A DNA stretch of 64,000 bases from Occultella aeris. GTDB taxonomy: Bacteria; Actinomycetota; Actinomycetes; Actinomycetales; Beutenbergiaceae. A program made the translations under genes and the position numbers. Positions within the stretch are counted from its first letter, which is position 1. The number at the start of each line of letters is the position of its first letter. Shown piece after piece: positions 33,756 through 42,163 of this stretch. The notes beneath the pieces were generated by a model, which was not told the origin of the DNA, did no database searches, and saw only the letters and a program-made list of their open reading frames with translations. The stretch spans positions 121,678 through 185,677 of the forward strand of contig NZ_CACRYJ010000059.1 of assembly GCF_902703175.1 (NCBI RefSeq), in the 5' to 3' direction.

Positions 33756-34457
33756 ATGAATCTCATCGATGAAATCCTGCGGCTGGTCCAGGAGATCCAG
33801 AACACCTGGCAACGCTTCGTCAACCTGGTCAACGGCGCCCTCTCCTCCGTGCCGGTGTTCCTCCAATGGGTGATCGACAGCGTCAACCGGTTGTGGGAGC
33901 AGGTCGTGCAGATGTGGAACGACTTCTGGGAGGGCGTGAGCGACTTCCTGAGCCGGTTCGGTGACCCGGGTGCGGTCGCCACGGCCAGCGCGAGCTGGAC
34001 CAGCATGGTCTCGCAGCCGGCCGGCGAGGTCGCCGCAACGGTGACCACCGGACAGCTCTCCGCGGATGACGACGCCTGGTCGGGCGACGCCGCCACCAAG
34101 TACCGCACCCGGGCCGGAGAGCAGCAGGCCACGATCTCCGCGATCCGTGACGAGGTGGCGACGAAGGTGGTCGCCGCGCTGGACGGCATGAAGCTCGCGA
34201 TGTTCGTGTTCTACGGCGCCCTGATCGCGGCGATCCTCGCACTGATCGGTGCGATCATCGGCGGCCTCGCCTCGTCGGCGACGATCGTCGGTATCCCCGC
34301 CGGGATCGTGATCATCATCGGGGCCGGTGCCATCGCGATCGGTGCGATCGTCGTGGCCGGCATGGTCTTCAGCGGCACCGCCGATCAGCGGGCCAGCGAG
34401 ATGCGCTCGGCGATCACGAGCGCCAAGGTGACCAGTTGGCCGGAGTTCGTGGTCTGA
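33756..34457 (+). CDS. WxG-motif protein with C-terminal transmembrane pair
   Basis: A 233-aa protein. Residues 1-75 are amphipathic and tryptophan-rich (WQRFVNLVNGALSS, LWEQVVQMWNDFWEGVSDFL). Residues ~80-140 resemble a WXG100 unit with the turn DAWSGDAATKYR (W-S-G). Residues ~150-215 form two glycine/isoleucine-rich membrane helices. A soluble tail ends with WPEFVV. It is where a polymorphic toxin would usually stand in such loci, but no toxin domain is visible. Ends one base before the next gene's start. Confidence 0.7.
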   Translation: MNLIDEILRLVQEIQNTWQRFVNLVNGALSSVPVFLQWVIDSVNRLWEQVVQMWNDFWEGVSDFLSRFGDPGAVATASASWTSMVSQPAGEVAATVTTGQLSADDDAWSGDAATKYRTRAGEQQATISAIRDEVATKVVAALDGMKLAMFVFYGALIAAILALIGAIIGGLASSATIVGIPAGIVIIIGAGAIAIGAIVVAGMVFSGTADQRASEMRSAITSAKVTSWPEFVV

Positions 34458-34458
34458 C

Positions 34459-34923
34459 GTGATCTCGCTCCGTGCGGCCGGGATCGCCTACGCCGTCCTC
34501 GCGCTGGCGCTCGCGGCCGCGTCACTCTGGCTGCGCACCTTCCCCACCCCGCGAAGCAGCGACGCGGACCTGCTCATCAGCATCATCATCGCGGTCATCG
34601 CCGTCTCGGCGGCGGTGGCCGCGGTGGTGCTGTTGCTGGTCCTCGGTGCCGGGGCCAAGCCGAGCAACAGCGGCGTCGTCATCCTGGTGGCCGGAACCCA
34701 CGGGGCGGTGACGCTGGTCTGCGTGATCCTGCTCGTGTTCGCCTTCATGCAGGGCGCCACGGCGACCGGGATCGGCGTGATCGCGATCGTCATGAACGCC
34801 GGCAGCATCCTGGCGACCGTGCTCGCGACACGTGGGCAGATGGGTCGCAACCGTCGGGCGATGGCCCTCACCCAGCAGCCCGGACCGCCCCGGCAGCAGC
34901 CACCGCCCGGCCCACGCGGCTGA
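34459..34923 (+). CDS. Small membrane protein of the type VII-like cassette
   Basis: A 154-aa protein with four predicted membrane helices and a cytoplasmic proline/glutamine-rich tail (QQPGPPRQQPPPGPRG). It starts with GTG one base after the preceding stop and is therefore co-translated. No family recognised. The proline-rich tail may be a protein interaction region. Last gene of the cassette; the opposite-strand TfoX gene converges on it. Confidence 0.7.
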   Translation: MISLRAAGIAYAVLALALAAASLWLRTFPTPRSSDADLLISIIIAVIAVSAAVAAVVLLLVLGAGAKPSNSGVVILVAGTHGAVTLVCVILLVFAFMQGATATGIGVIAIVMNAGSILATVLATRGQMGRNRRAMALTQQPGPPRQQPPPGPRG

Positions 34924-34980
34924 CCAACCCACGCCTCGCCGTCGGGCATCGAACCCGCCGTCGGGACGCACGCCTCGCCG

Positions 34981-35316
34981 TCACCGGGCCCGGTTGTGTG
35001 CGAGGGCGACGTCGAGCCACTCGGAGAGCGCGGCCTCGGTGTCGAGGTGCGCCGCGGAGACCGAGATCCAGCCCGGTCCCATCGTGCGTCCGGCGCCCAT
35101 CTCGGCCTCCTCGGCGCCCGGCCTGGCGAGCAGCTCGTCGTGCCGCTCCGCGGGGACGCGGACCAGCAGGTCACCGGGCTTGCGGGCGCTGACGACCATC
35201 TTGTCGTTCACCATGAACGACCGGCCCCCGAACATCGAGACCTCCCGGGTCGACGGCTCGCCCGCGAGCAGGTCGCGGAGGCGGTCGATCAGCTCTGACT
35301 GGGGCGAAGTGCTCAC
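34981..35316 (-). CDS. TfoX/Sxy N-terminal domain protein
   Basis: A 111-aa single-domain TfoX_N protein (REVSMFGGRSFMVNDKMVVS, DLLVRVPAERHDELLARPGA). In Gammaproteobacteria the domain belongs to the competence regulator Sxy; in actinobacteria the stand-alone domain has no known role. It has a GTG start overlapping the stop of the upstream 99-aa gene by four bases, and is third in the MOSC operon. Confidence 0.85.
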   Translation of the reverse strand: MSTSPQSELIDRLRDLLAGEPSTREVSMFGGRSFMVNDKMVVSARKPGDLLVRVPAERHDELLARPGAEEAEMGAGRTMGPGWISVSAAHLDTEAALSEWLDVALAHNRAR

Positions 35317-35612
35317 GCTTCCTCCTCCGGGTCGAACCTCGCCGGGTCGGTGCGCTCACCGGAGCGGAACAGTTCCAGGGCGGCACCCGGCTCGACCGAC
35401 GACGCATAGAACATGACCGATTCGTCGGCGGCTACGAACAGCGAGACCCCACCGCGCACGGGCTGGACCAGCAGCACGGCGTCATCATCGGTCAACGTGA
35501 ACGTCCGCAACGCGATCCCGGGCCACACCCGGTGCAGCAGTGCGGTGCCGATCGCGACCAGGCGCCGCTGCCCAGGCGTGGCCGCGCCCTCCGTGAGTTC
35601 CACCCTGGTCAT
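35313..35612 (-). CDS. Small protein between MOSC and TfoX genes, unknown
   Basis: A 99-aa soluble alpha/beta-looking protein (ALRTFTLTDDDAVLLVQPVR, GVSLFVAADESVMFYASSVE). The ATG overlaps the MOSC stop by four bases (ATGA), and its own stop overlaps the TfoX GTG, so all three are co-translated. No family is recognised; the pattern of an N-terminal helix and a beta meander could suit a small binding protein. Confidence 0.75.
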   Translation of the reverse strand: MTRVELTEGAATPGQRRLVAIGTALLHRVWPGIALRTFTLTDDDAVLLVQPVRGGVSLFVAADESVMFYASSVEPGAALELFRSGERTDPARFDPEEEA

Positions 35613-36493
35613 CGGGCCGGCTCCCCCACCACGGTGTCCCCCACGCGCAACTGCCCGCCGCCGAGCGGGACCAGCCGGGTGCCGAACCAGGTCGCACGGT
35701 CCCACCGGCGGTGCCGGGCCAGGGTCCGGATCGGCTCCTTGCCACCGGCGAGGGTCACCGGGTCGATCGTCGTCATCACGCACCGGTCGCAGATCTCGGA
35801 GGTCCGGAACTCGACGTCACCGATACGCACGGTCGGCCAGTTGTCCTCGGCGAACGGCTCCTCGCCGTCGATGACGACGTTCGGCCGGAACCGCAGCATG
35901 CTCAGCGGCGCGACGACCGAACGCATGGCCTGACCGGCGACCCCCGGACCGCTGAGGTCGTTCGGATCGAGTCCGGCGGGATCCGGCTCCCCGGCCTCGG
36001 CATCGATCCAGTCCTGCAGCTGGGCCAGCGAGGCCTCCGACGTCAGCAGCAGCGGGCCGGCATCGGCCAGGGTGAGCGAGTCCCCGGGGCGCCCGCCGTG
36101 TTCGTCGTCGATCGAGCGCACCGTCGGGTCGTCCTGCCAGACGAGTCGCACCGGCCGGCCCACCCGGGCACTGATCCAGTCGCTCGCGCAGGCCTGCGCC
36201 GGTACGGCGAGTCCCTGCCTGGCGTGGCTGACCGGCACCGGAGCGACGCCGCGTGGGCTCTGGACGACGATGCTCCCGGAGTCCGCGTGCAGCCGGATCG
36301 CGTCCACCCCGATCACCTCGGCGCGCAGTCCGAGCAGGGCGCGCACCTCGCGGGCCGTGACCTTCTTCCCGGCCTCGTCGACGATGCCCCAGCGCCGGTC
36401 CCCCGCCAGACCCCACGGCTCGACCCGGGCCTCGGACACCTTCTGGCCGCCGAGGGACTTCACCGGATAGACGCGCAACTGGGTGACCTGCAT
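35609..36493 (-). CDS. MOSC domain protein
   Basis: A 294-aa protein with an N-terminal MOSC beta-barrel (VTQLRVYPVKSLGGQKVSEA) and a C-terminal MOSC domain whose conserved cysteine lies in EICDRCVMTTIDP. These proteins carry molybdenum cofactor and reduce N-hydroxylated compounds (mARC/YcbX type). RFRPNVVIDG is characteristic. The ATG at 36493 follows GGGGGAGGA at 7 nt; upstream in-frame ATGs have no such site. First of a three-gene coupled operon. Confidence 0.92.
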   Translation of the reverse strand: MQVTQLRVYPVKSLGGQKVSEARVEPWGLAGDRRWGIVDEAGKKVTAREVRALLGLRAEVIGVDAIRLHADSGSIVVQSPRGVAPVPVSHARQGLAVPAQACASDWISARVGRPVRLVWQDDPTVRSIDDEHGGRPGDSLTLADAGPLLLTSEASLAQLQDWIDAEAGEPDPAGLDPNDLSGPGVAGQAMRSVVAPLSMLRFRPNVVIDGEEPFAEDNWPTVRIGDVEFRTSEICDRCVMTTIDPVTLAGGKEPIRTLARHRRWDRATWFGTRLVPLGGGQLRVGDTVVGEPAR

Positions 36494-36581
36494 GCGCCGA
36501 TCCTCCCCCATCCATCGCACCGATGGCCACGGTCGCGCCGGTTGTCCCACGCAGCGCTGCGCCGCTGACCCGTCCGGCGGG

Positions 36582-37301
36582 TCAGGGGTCCAGACGGATG
36601 AACCTGAAGGCCGCGAGCGTCCCGATCGCGGCGAGCCAGGCGACGGCCACGAGGGCGCCGCTCGCCCCCGTCAGCAGCGCATCGGTGTCGGCGTACAGCT
36701 GTGACGCGGCCCGGTCCGGGAGCCAGCGTGCGTGCTCGGTGAGGCCGGCCGCCACGGGCGAGATGATCACCATCAGGCCGAGCATCGCGACCAGCGCGGG
36801 CACGAGGTGCCGCACCGCCACGGCGACGGCGTGGGCGAGCAGGCCGATCACGGCGAGATAGGCGATCGCACCGGCCAGGCGCCACGGGGCGCGATCCGCC
36901 GTCAGCGTCACCTCGGTGACGCCTGCCGCGATCGCGGCGCTCGCGTGCGCCGCGCCGATGCTCAGCGCGGCGCCGGCGCCCACGACGGCGACAGTGGCCA
37001 TGGTCTTGCCCGCCAGGGCGCGCGCCCGGTCGGGTACCGCGACGAGCGTCGTGGCGATCTGGCGCCCGTCGTACTCGTGGCCGGCCGGCAGCACACCGAG
37101 CAGGATGATCCCGACCTGCACGAACGGGACCGCGGCCAGGACGAGCTCGACGACTGTCGACGGCGTCCCCTGGGCCGCCGCGGACGCGGCGAGCGCGGCG
37201 GCGATGACGACCCCGGTCAGGACGGTGCCGACCATCGTGAACCCGATGACCGGCAGCGTCCGGAGCTTGTCCAGCTCCGCGGCCAGGACCCGCGTGCCCA
37301 T
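36582..37301 (-). CDS. ABC-2-like exporter permease 2
   Basis: A 239-aa membrane protein with six segments and a GHEYDGRQIATTL motif that parallels the SSEYAANSTDAGG block of the neighbouring permease; such SSEY/xHEY motifs mark ABC-2-type permeases of drug or bacteriocin exporters. The ATG overlaps the upstream permease stop by one base. It forms an operon with a second permease and an ATPase, divergent from a two-component system. Confidence 0.88.
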   Translation of the reverse strand: MGTRVLAAELDKLRTLPVIGFTMVGTVLTGVVIAAALAASAAAQGTPSTVVELVLAAVPFVQVGIILLGVLPAGHEYDGRQIATTLVAVPDRARALAGKTMATVAVVGAGAALSIGAAHASAAIAAGVTEVTLTADRAPWRLAGAIAYLAVIGLLAHAVAVAVRHLVPALVAMLGLMVIISPVAAGLTEHARWLPDRAASQLYADTDALLTGASGALVAVAWLAAIGTLAAFRFIRLDP

Positions 37302-38089
37302 CACGCGTCCCGGCGGCGGAAGACCACCGCGGCCACGGCCAGGAGCAGCACGGTCCACCCGGCCATGACGAGGGCACCGGGGCCGGCGGCCAACCCACCG
37401 TCGACTGTGTCCACACCGGTGAACAGCCGGCGGCCGGCGAGGTCGGGCAACCAGTGCGCCAGTGGGGTGAGGTTGGTCAGCAGCAAGGAGACCGACACCA
37501 CCGAACTGTTCGCGATCAGCACGATCGGCGCGATCAGCCCGCTGCGGGTCAGCAGGGTGACCGCGGTGGCGATGAGCCCGGTGAGCGTCCAGTAGAGGGC
37601 ACCGCCGAGGCCGCGCATCAGCGCCTGCGCCGGCGTCACCGTCTCCGTGCCGGCGCCGCCGATGACCGCCGTCGCGATCCCCGCGGTGATGGGCAGGGTG
37701 ATGGCGGCGACGGCGATCACGAGCACGACGAGAACGGTCGCCTTCGCGGCGAGCAGGCTCACCCGGCGTGGCATCGCGGTCAGGGTGGCCGTGATCTGCC
37801 GCCCGCCGCCGGCGTCCGTGCTGTTCGCGGCGTACTCGCTGCTGATCATGACGACGCCGAGGACGACCGCACCGACGGTGCCGAGCGGCATCGCGGCGAA
37901 CGCAGCCTCGAACGCCGACGTGTTCGCAACCCGCTCGGGCGTGCCGGCGTCGATCGCGGAGCGGGTCGTCACGGCGTTGAGCACCGTGATCGCGATCGAG
38001 CCGAGCACCACGACCGCGATGCCTGCCCAGGCTGCGGGCAGGGTCAGGGTCTTGCGCAGTTCCGCCACGAGCGGGCCGGCTACCCTCAT
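37301..38089 (-). CDS. ABC-2-like exporter permease 1
   Basis: A 262-aa membrane protein with six segments. VVMISSEYAANSTDAGGGRQ is the family's cytoplasmic motif after helix two, and ATLTAMPRRVSLLAAKATVL fits ABC-2 permeases. It overlaps the ATPase stop by four bases and the second permease by one. It probably exports a peptide, lantibiotic-like compound or drug; no substrate can be read from sequence. Confidence 0.88.
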   Translation of the reverse strand: MRVAGPLVAELRKTLTLPAAWAGIAVVVLGSIAITVLNAVTTRSAIDAGTPERVANTSAFEAAFAAMPLGTVGAVVLGVVMISSEYAANSTDAGGGRQITATLTAMPRRVSLLAAKATVLVVLVIAVAAITLPITAGIATAVIGGAGTETVTPAQALMRGLGGALYWTLTGLIATAVTLLTRSGLIAPIVLIANSSVVSVSLLLTNLTPLAHWLPDLAGRRLFTGVDTVDGGLAAGPGALVMAGWTVLLLAVAAVVFRRRDA

Positions 38090-38799
38090 CGGTGCGCTCC
38101 CGCGTCGCCGCCGGTGAGGGCGAAGAACGCGTCCTCGAGCCGGTCGTACCCGGTGGTGAGCTCGGCGAGGGTCCCGGTCGCCACGATCCGCCCGCCCGCG
38201 ATAACCACGAGGTCGTCCGCGACGTCGGCGACCTCGGCCATCAGGTGGCTGGACAGCAGCACGGTCCCGCCCGCGGCGGCCTGGTCACGCAGGAGGCCGC
38301 GCATCCAACGGATGCCCTCCGGGTCCAGCCCGTTGACCGGTTCGTCCAGGACGAGTGCCTGCGGTTCGCCGAGCAGCGCCGCCGCGAGCCCGAGTCGCTG
38401 TCCCATGCCCAGCGAGAACCGCCCGACCCGGACCCCGGCGGAGGACGCGAGCCCGACCTGGTCCAGCGCCTCGCCGACGCGGCTTCGGGCGATGCCATTG
38501 CTGCGAGCCAGCCAGGCCAGATGGTCACGCGCCGTCCGGGCGCGGTGCGCGCCGGAGCCGTCGAGCATCGACCCGACCGTGCGGAGCGGGTCGCGCAGGG
38601 TCCGGTACGGACGGCCGCCGACCAGGGCGGTTCCGCCGTCGGGCCGGTCGAGCCCGAGCAGGATCCGCAGCGTGGAGGACTTGCCGGCGCCGTTGGCGCC
38701 GAGGAACGCGGTCACGCGGCCCGGGCGGGCCTCGAAGCCGACGTGATCGAGCACGGTCCTGGTGCCGTGACGTTTGACGAGTTGATCGATGAGGAGCAT
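38086..38799 (-). CDS. ABC exporter ATP-binding protein
   Basis: A 237-aa ATPase of the CcmA/BcrA type with Walker A GANGAGKSS, signature SLGMGQRLGLA, Walker B ALVLDEPVNGLDP and switch His in SSHLMAEV. The start at 38799 gives MLLIDQLVKRHG; an in-frame ATG three codons upstream (38808) is possible. First gene of the export operon, divergent from the histidine kinase gene, which suggests that the two-component system controls it. Confidence 0.92.
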   Translation of the reverse strand: MLLIDQLVKRHGTRTVLDHVGFEARPGRVTAFLGANGAGKSSTLRILLGLDRPDGGTALVGGRPYRTLRDPLRTVGSMLDGSGAHRARTARDHLAWLARSNGIARSRVGEALDQVGLASSAGVRVGRFSLGMGQRLGLAAALLGEPQALVLDEPVNGLDPEGIRWMRGLLRDQAAAGGTVLLSSHLMAEVADVADDLVVIAGGRIVATGTLAELTTGYDRLEDAFFALTGGDAGAHR

Positions 38800-38932
38800 G
38801 CCCACCATCCGATCGCGGGCGCGCCCGGCCGGCATCGGCCCGGGGTCCGGACGTGACCGGCGGGCCTCGGACCCGGGTCCGTCAGACCCAGGTCCGATGT
38901 GCGGCCGGGCCGGGGTATCTACACTCGGGCAG

Positions 38933-39805
38933 GTGCCCCAGACCGACCGTCCCGTGCTGCACTCGCGCGTCTGGCTGGTGGCCGGTGGCGTGATCGTGGC
39001 GCTGGTGCTCGTGCTCTCGACGGTCGGCGTCGATCCGCCGTTCGGTGCGATGGCGGTCCTGCTGGGCGCCGCCGTGTTCGCCACCGCCGTGCTCGCCTGG
39101 GCTCTGTGGCGAGCCCGGCAGGAGCGACGCGCCTTCGAGGACGAACTGACCGCATGGGCCGCCGAGCGCGCGGCCCAGGCCGAGCGCCTGCGGATCGCCC
39201 GTGACCTGCACGACCTGGCCTCGCATGGGCTCGGCCTGATCACCGTCCGCGCTGCCGCGGCCCGCACGGTCGCCGGTCCGGCCGCGGCGACCGAACGGGC
39301 CACCGCCCTGGCGGACATCGAACGGACCGCCCGGGGTGCCACGACCGAGCTACGCCGGATGCTCTCGGTGCTGCGCACGCCCGGAGAGGGAGCACCGCTG
39401 CGGCCCGCGGAGACGCTCGCCGACCTGCCGCGGATCGTGGCCGACGCCCGTGCCGGCGGGGTCGAGGCCGCGCTCGAGATCGCCGACCTCGGCGAGGTCT
39501 CCGCCGGAACCCAGCTGGCCTTGTGCGCGATCGTGCGCGAGGGCCTGACGAACACCGCGCGGCACGCCGGCCCGACGGCGGCCCGCGTCCTGGTCTCGCG
39601 CGCGGGCGAGACGGTGCTCGCCACGGTCACCGATGACGGCCCGGCCCCCGGGTGGGCGCCGCACCCCGGCGCGGGTGCGGGGATCGCGGGGCTGCGCGAG
39701 CGCGTCGACGCCCTCGGTGGCACGCTGCTCGGTGAGCGCGTTGGTGGCGGCTACCGGCTCACCGCCCGGCTGCCCGAGCCCGTCGGACCGGCGGGCACGC
39801 CGTGA
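38933..39805 (+). CDS. Sensor histidine kinase (NarL-partner, HisKA_3 type)
   Basis: A 290-aa membrane kinase. Two close membrane helices (about residues 10-60) leave almost no extracytoplasmic sensor. Then comes the HisKA_3 phosphoacceptor RIARDLHDLASHGLGLITVR (His near 98) and an HATPase domain (EGLTNTARHAG, GAGIAGLRERVDALGG). The short-loop layout is typical of intramembrane-sensing kinases that watch cell-envelope stress or an ABC exporter. The GTG start has a TACACT box 7 nt upstream and is probably leaderless. GTGA overlap with the response regulator. Confidence 0.93.
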   Translation: MPQTDRPVLHSRVWLVAGGVIVALVLVLSTVGVDPPFGAMAVLLGAAVFATAVLAWALWRARQERRAFEDELTAWAAERAAQAERLRIARDLHDLASHGLGLITVRAAAARTVAGPAAATERATALADIERTARGATTELRRMLSVLRTPGEGAPLRPAETLADLPRIVADARAGGVEAALEIADLGEVSAGTQLALCAIVREGLTNTARHAGPTAARVLVSRAGETVLATVTDDGPAPGWAPHPGAGAGIAGLRERVDALGGTLLGERVGGGYRLTARLPEPVGPAGTP

Positions 39806-40473
39806 CCGGGTCGGTGCGGGTTCTCGTCGTCGACGACCAGCCTTTGATCCGGCACAGCCTGCGGCTCATCGTGGACGGCGCGCCGGACCTGGCCGTCGTC
39901 GGCGAGGCGGACACCGGCGGGAGTGCGCTCGAGCGGGCTCGCGAGTTGCGGCCGGACATCGTGCTCATGGACCTCCGGATGCCCGGCGGCGACGGCATCG
40001 AGGCGACCCGCCGCATCGCCGCCGACCCCGCGCTCGCCCGCACCCGGGTGCTGGTGCTGACCATGTTCGAGCTCGACGAGTACGTCCACGCGGCCCTGGG
40101 CGCCGGGGCGAGCGGGTTCCTCCTCAAGGACGCCGAACCGGCCCGGCTCACCGACGCGATCCGGCGCACCCACGCCGGCGAGTCACTCTTCGCTCCGAGC
40201 GTCCTGGCCCGGCTCGTCGAGAACTACCTGAGCCGGTCCGCACCCGCGAGCGCGCCGGCATCACTCACCGACCGGGAGGCGCAGGTGCTCACCCTCGTCG
40301 GCCGCGGGCTGTCCAACGACGAGATCACCCAGGCCCTCACGATCTCGATGGGCACGGTGAAGACCCACATCGGCAGCCTGCTGTCCAAGCTGCACGCCCG
40401 AGACCGCGCCCAACTCGTCATCGCTGCGTACGAGCACGGCCTGGTCGGCGCCGGCGCGCGATCGCCGCGCTGA
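39802..40473 (+). CDS. NarL/LuxR-type response regulator
   Basis: A 223-aa regulator. The receiver domain has Asp acceptors in VLVVDDQ and LMDLRMPGGDG (phospho-Asp near residue 56) and the Lys in FLLKDAEPA. The C-terminal LuxR HTH (residues ~155-210) reads LTDREAQVLTLVGRGLSNDE and MGTVKTHIGSLLSKL. It pairs with the preceding kinase (GTGA overlap) and probably activates the divergent ABC exporter operon. Confidence 0.95.
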   Translation: MTGSVRVLVVDDQPLIRHSLRLIVDGAPDLAVVGEADTGGSALERARELRPDIVLMDLRMPGGDGIEATRRIAADPALARTRVLVLTMFELDEYVHAALGAGASGFLLKDAEPARLTDAIRRTHAGESLFAPSVLARLVENYLSRSAPASAPASLTDREAQVLTLVGRGLSNDEITQALTISMGTVKTHIGSLLSKLHARDRAQLVIAAYEHGLVGAGARSPR

Positions 40474-40504
40474 CTGCGACGAGTGCCCCTGGCAGCGTGT
40501 TTCC

Positions 40505-40552
40505 ATCCCCTAAACGACATAGTATGGTCCGTTGTTAGCATGTTTAGGGGAT
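40505..40552. promoter_or_regulatory. Inverted repeat around the fic promoter
   Basis: ATCCCCTAAAC (40505-40515) and GTTTAGGGGAT (40542-40552) are an exact 11-bp inverted repeat around a 26-bp, relatively AT-rich spacer that contains TAGTAT, a good -10 box. The layout suits a repressor gripping both sides of the promoter of the Fic gene, which carries its own C-terminal winged helix. Confidence 0.7.
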
Positions 40553-40568
40553 TGGTTGGGAGGTTCCG

Positions 40569-41624
40569 ATGCAGTCGTTCATGCCGCTTGAGCGGACCCT
40601 GGGAACTGTGCCCGGATCCCTGGTCCGGCAGCTCAGCCGGATCGACATCGGCCGAGGGCGCGAAGAACTCTACGCCAACCAACTCCCTGAGCTGCTGACC
40701 GAGCTTGCCGCCCGCGCACGGGTGGAGTCCATCACGGCATCCTCCGCCCTCGAAGGCGTCGTGGTGTCCGACCGGGGCCGGGCAGCGAAGATCATCGCCG
40801 GCTCCGCGAGAGGGCTGCGCACCAGGAGCGAGCAGGAGCTGGCCGGGTACCGGGGCGCCCTGGACTACCTGTTCACCGGGGACTGGCGTCCGCTGAACCT
40901 CGGCCTCCTCCTCCACCTGCACCGCCTGCTGTTCCACGAGACCCCCGGGCACGACGGCGCCTTCAAGAGCAGCGACAACCTGGTCGTCGACAGGTCACCG
41001 GACGGCACCCGCACAGTCCGCTTCAAGCCGGTTGCGGCCGCACAGACCGAACACTTCACCGCCGAGCTCATCGAGCGCTACAACACCGCCGTCCGTGACG
41101 GCACGTCCCACCCGGTCCTCCTGGTCGGGCTGTTCGTACTCGACCTACTGACCATCCACCCGTTCGACGACGGCAACGGGCGTGTGGTGCGAGTCCTGAC
41201 CAACGCCCTCCTGACTGACGCCGGGTACGGCGTCGCACGCTACGTCTCGCTGGAGCAACTCATCGCCGAGTCCGCGGATGGCTACTACGACAGCCTGCTC
41301 GCCTCGACCCACGGGTGGCACACGAACGAGCACGATCCGTGGCCGTGGCTGAGGTACTTCGTCGCCCGGCTGGCCGCCGCGTACGACCGCTTCGAACAAG
41401 GCGCTGCCTCCGACCGGTCGGCGGGAACCAAGCAGGATCGGGTCCGCGAGTATGTGCTTGCCCACGCCCCGGAGTTCTTCACGATCGCCGACGTCCGCAG
41501 CGCACTTCCCGGGATCAGTGACCCGACCATCCGACTCTCCCTCGACTCACTCAGGACCGAGGGCAGGATCAGGTCCGAGGGAACGGGGCGCGGCGCGAGG
41601 TGGCGCCGCCTCGTCGGGTTGTAG
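40569..41624 (+). CDS. Fic family protein with N-terminal inhibitory motif and winged helix
   Basis: A 351-aa Fic/DOC enzyme, a likely AMP transferase. N-terminal helices hold SSALEG (residues ~58-63), matching the inhibitory (S/T)xxxE(G/N) motif, whose Glu blocks ATP binding until release (class II). The catalytic HPFDDGNGRVVR is complete, near residue 196. The C-terminal part (about 285-345) is winged-helix-like (FTIADVRSALPGISDPTIRL). GGGAGG lies 5 nt before the ATG. No antitoxin partner gene adjoins it; inhibition is intramolecular. The inverted repeat upstream and the fused DNA-binding domain suggest autoregulation. Confidence 0.92.
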   Translation: MQSFMPLERTLGTVPGSLVRQLSRIDIGRGREELYANQLPELLTELAARARVESITASSALEGVVVSDRGRAAKIIAGSARGLRTRSEQELAGYRGALDYLFTGDWRPLNLGLLLHLHRLLFHETPGHDGAFKSSDNLVVDRSPDGTRTVRFKPVAAAQTEHFTAELIERYNTAVRDGTSHPVLLVGLFVLDLLTIHPFDDGNGRVVRVLTNALLTDAGYGVARYVSLEQLIAESADGYYDSLLASTHGWHTNEHDPWPWLRYFVARLAAAYDRFEQGAASDRSAGTKQDRVREYVLAHAPEFFTIADVRSALPGISDPTIRLSLDSLRTEGRIRSEGTGRGARWRRLVGL

Positions 41625-41665
41625 CCACGGACGCACCACGCCGCCAGAGACACCGGCGCTAAGCG

Positions 41666-41684
41666 ACTTTCCCATGAGGAAAGT
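41666..41684. promoter_or_regulatory. Operator 1 of the membrane protein/winged-helix operon
   Basis: ACTTTCC-CATGA-GGAAAGT is a perfect 7-bp dyad. A second near-copy is centred 28 bp downstream. Both surround the TAGAGT -10 box of the downstream operon, whose second gene is a winged-helix regulator, the obvious ligand. Confidence 0.75.
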
Positions 41685-41693
41685 CGACGCTAG

Positions 41694-41712
41694 AGTTTCC
41701 TCCATGGAAAGT
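41694..41712. promoter_or_regulatory. Operator 2 overlapping the start codon
   Basis: AGTTTCC-TCCAT-GGAAAGT differs from operator 1 in its dyad by one base. It overlaps the -10 box end, the transcription start and the ATG at 41704, so occupation would block initiation of the leaderless message. Confidence 0.7.
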
Positions 41713-42159
41713 GACGCCGCCGCCACACGCGAAGCGCTCGATGCCGTGAGCGCGACGAGAGAGCTCAACGCGGAGCGGCTCCGGCGCCCGAAGCGGTACT
41801 GGATCATGCTGGGGCTGATGCTCTCCGTGTTCGCGCTCCTGCCGTACACGGCCGGCTGGCCCCCACTGCTGCAGATCCTCGTTCCGCCGGCACTCATCGC
41901 GCTCATCGCGGTCGCCCTCGGGCGGAAGCAGCCGACGGCGGTGCGCAAGCTCCGGATGTCCGGGCGGATGGTGCTCCAGCTCCTCGGGTTCGCGATCCTC
42001 GCGGGCGTCGCGGTCGCGATCAGCCGAGGGGTCTACCTCGAGCAGGGGTGGTGGTGGGCACCGCTGGTCGCGGCGGCACTCCTGTTCGCCTTCGTCGCCA
42101 CAGCGGGGCCACGCCTGGATCGCTCCTGGGCGCGCCGAGCGAGCCACGGCGAGGAATGA
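41704..42159 (+). CDS. Membrane protein of an autoregulated two-gene operon
   Basis: A 151-aa protein with a charged N-terminal 40 residues and four membrane helices (YWIMLGLMLSVFALLPYTAG, LLQILVPPALIALIAVAL, MVLQLLGFAILAGVAVAI, WWWAPLVAAALLFAFVATA). No family certain. The ATG has TAGAGT 7 nt upstream, so the mRNA is probably leaderless. The start codon lies within operator 2. Followed at 4 bp by a winged-helix regulator gene. Confidence 0.8.
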   Translation: MESDAAATREALDAVSATRELNAERLRRPKRYWIMLGLMLSVFALLPYTAGWPPLLQILVPPALIALIAVALGRKQPTAVRKLRMSGRMVLQLLGFAILAGVAVAISRGVYLEQGWWWAPLVAAALLFAFVATAGPRLDRSWARRASHGEE

Positions 42160-42163
42160 CGCC

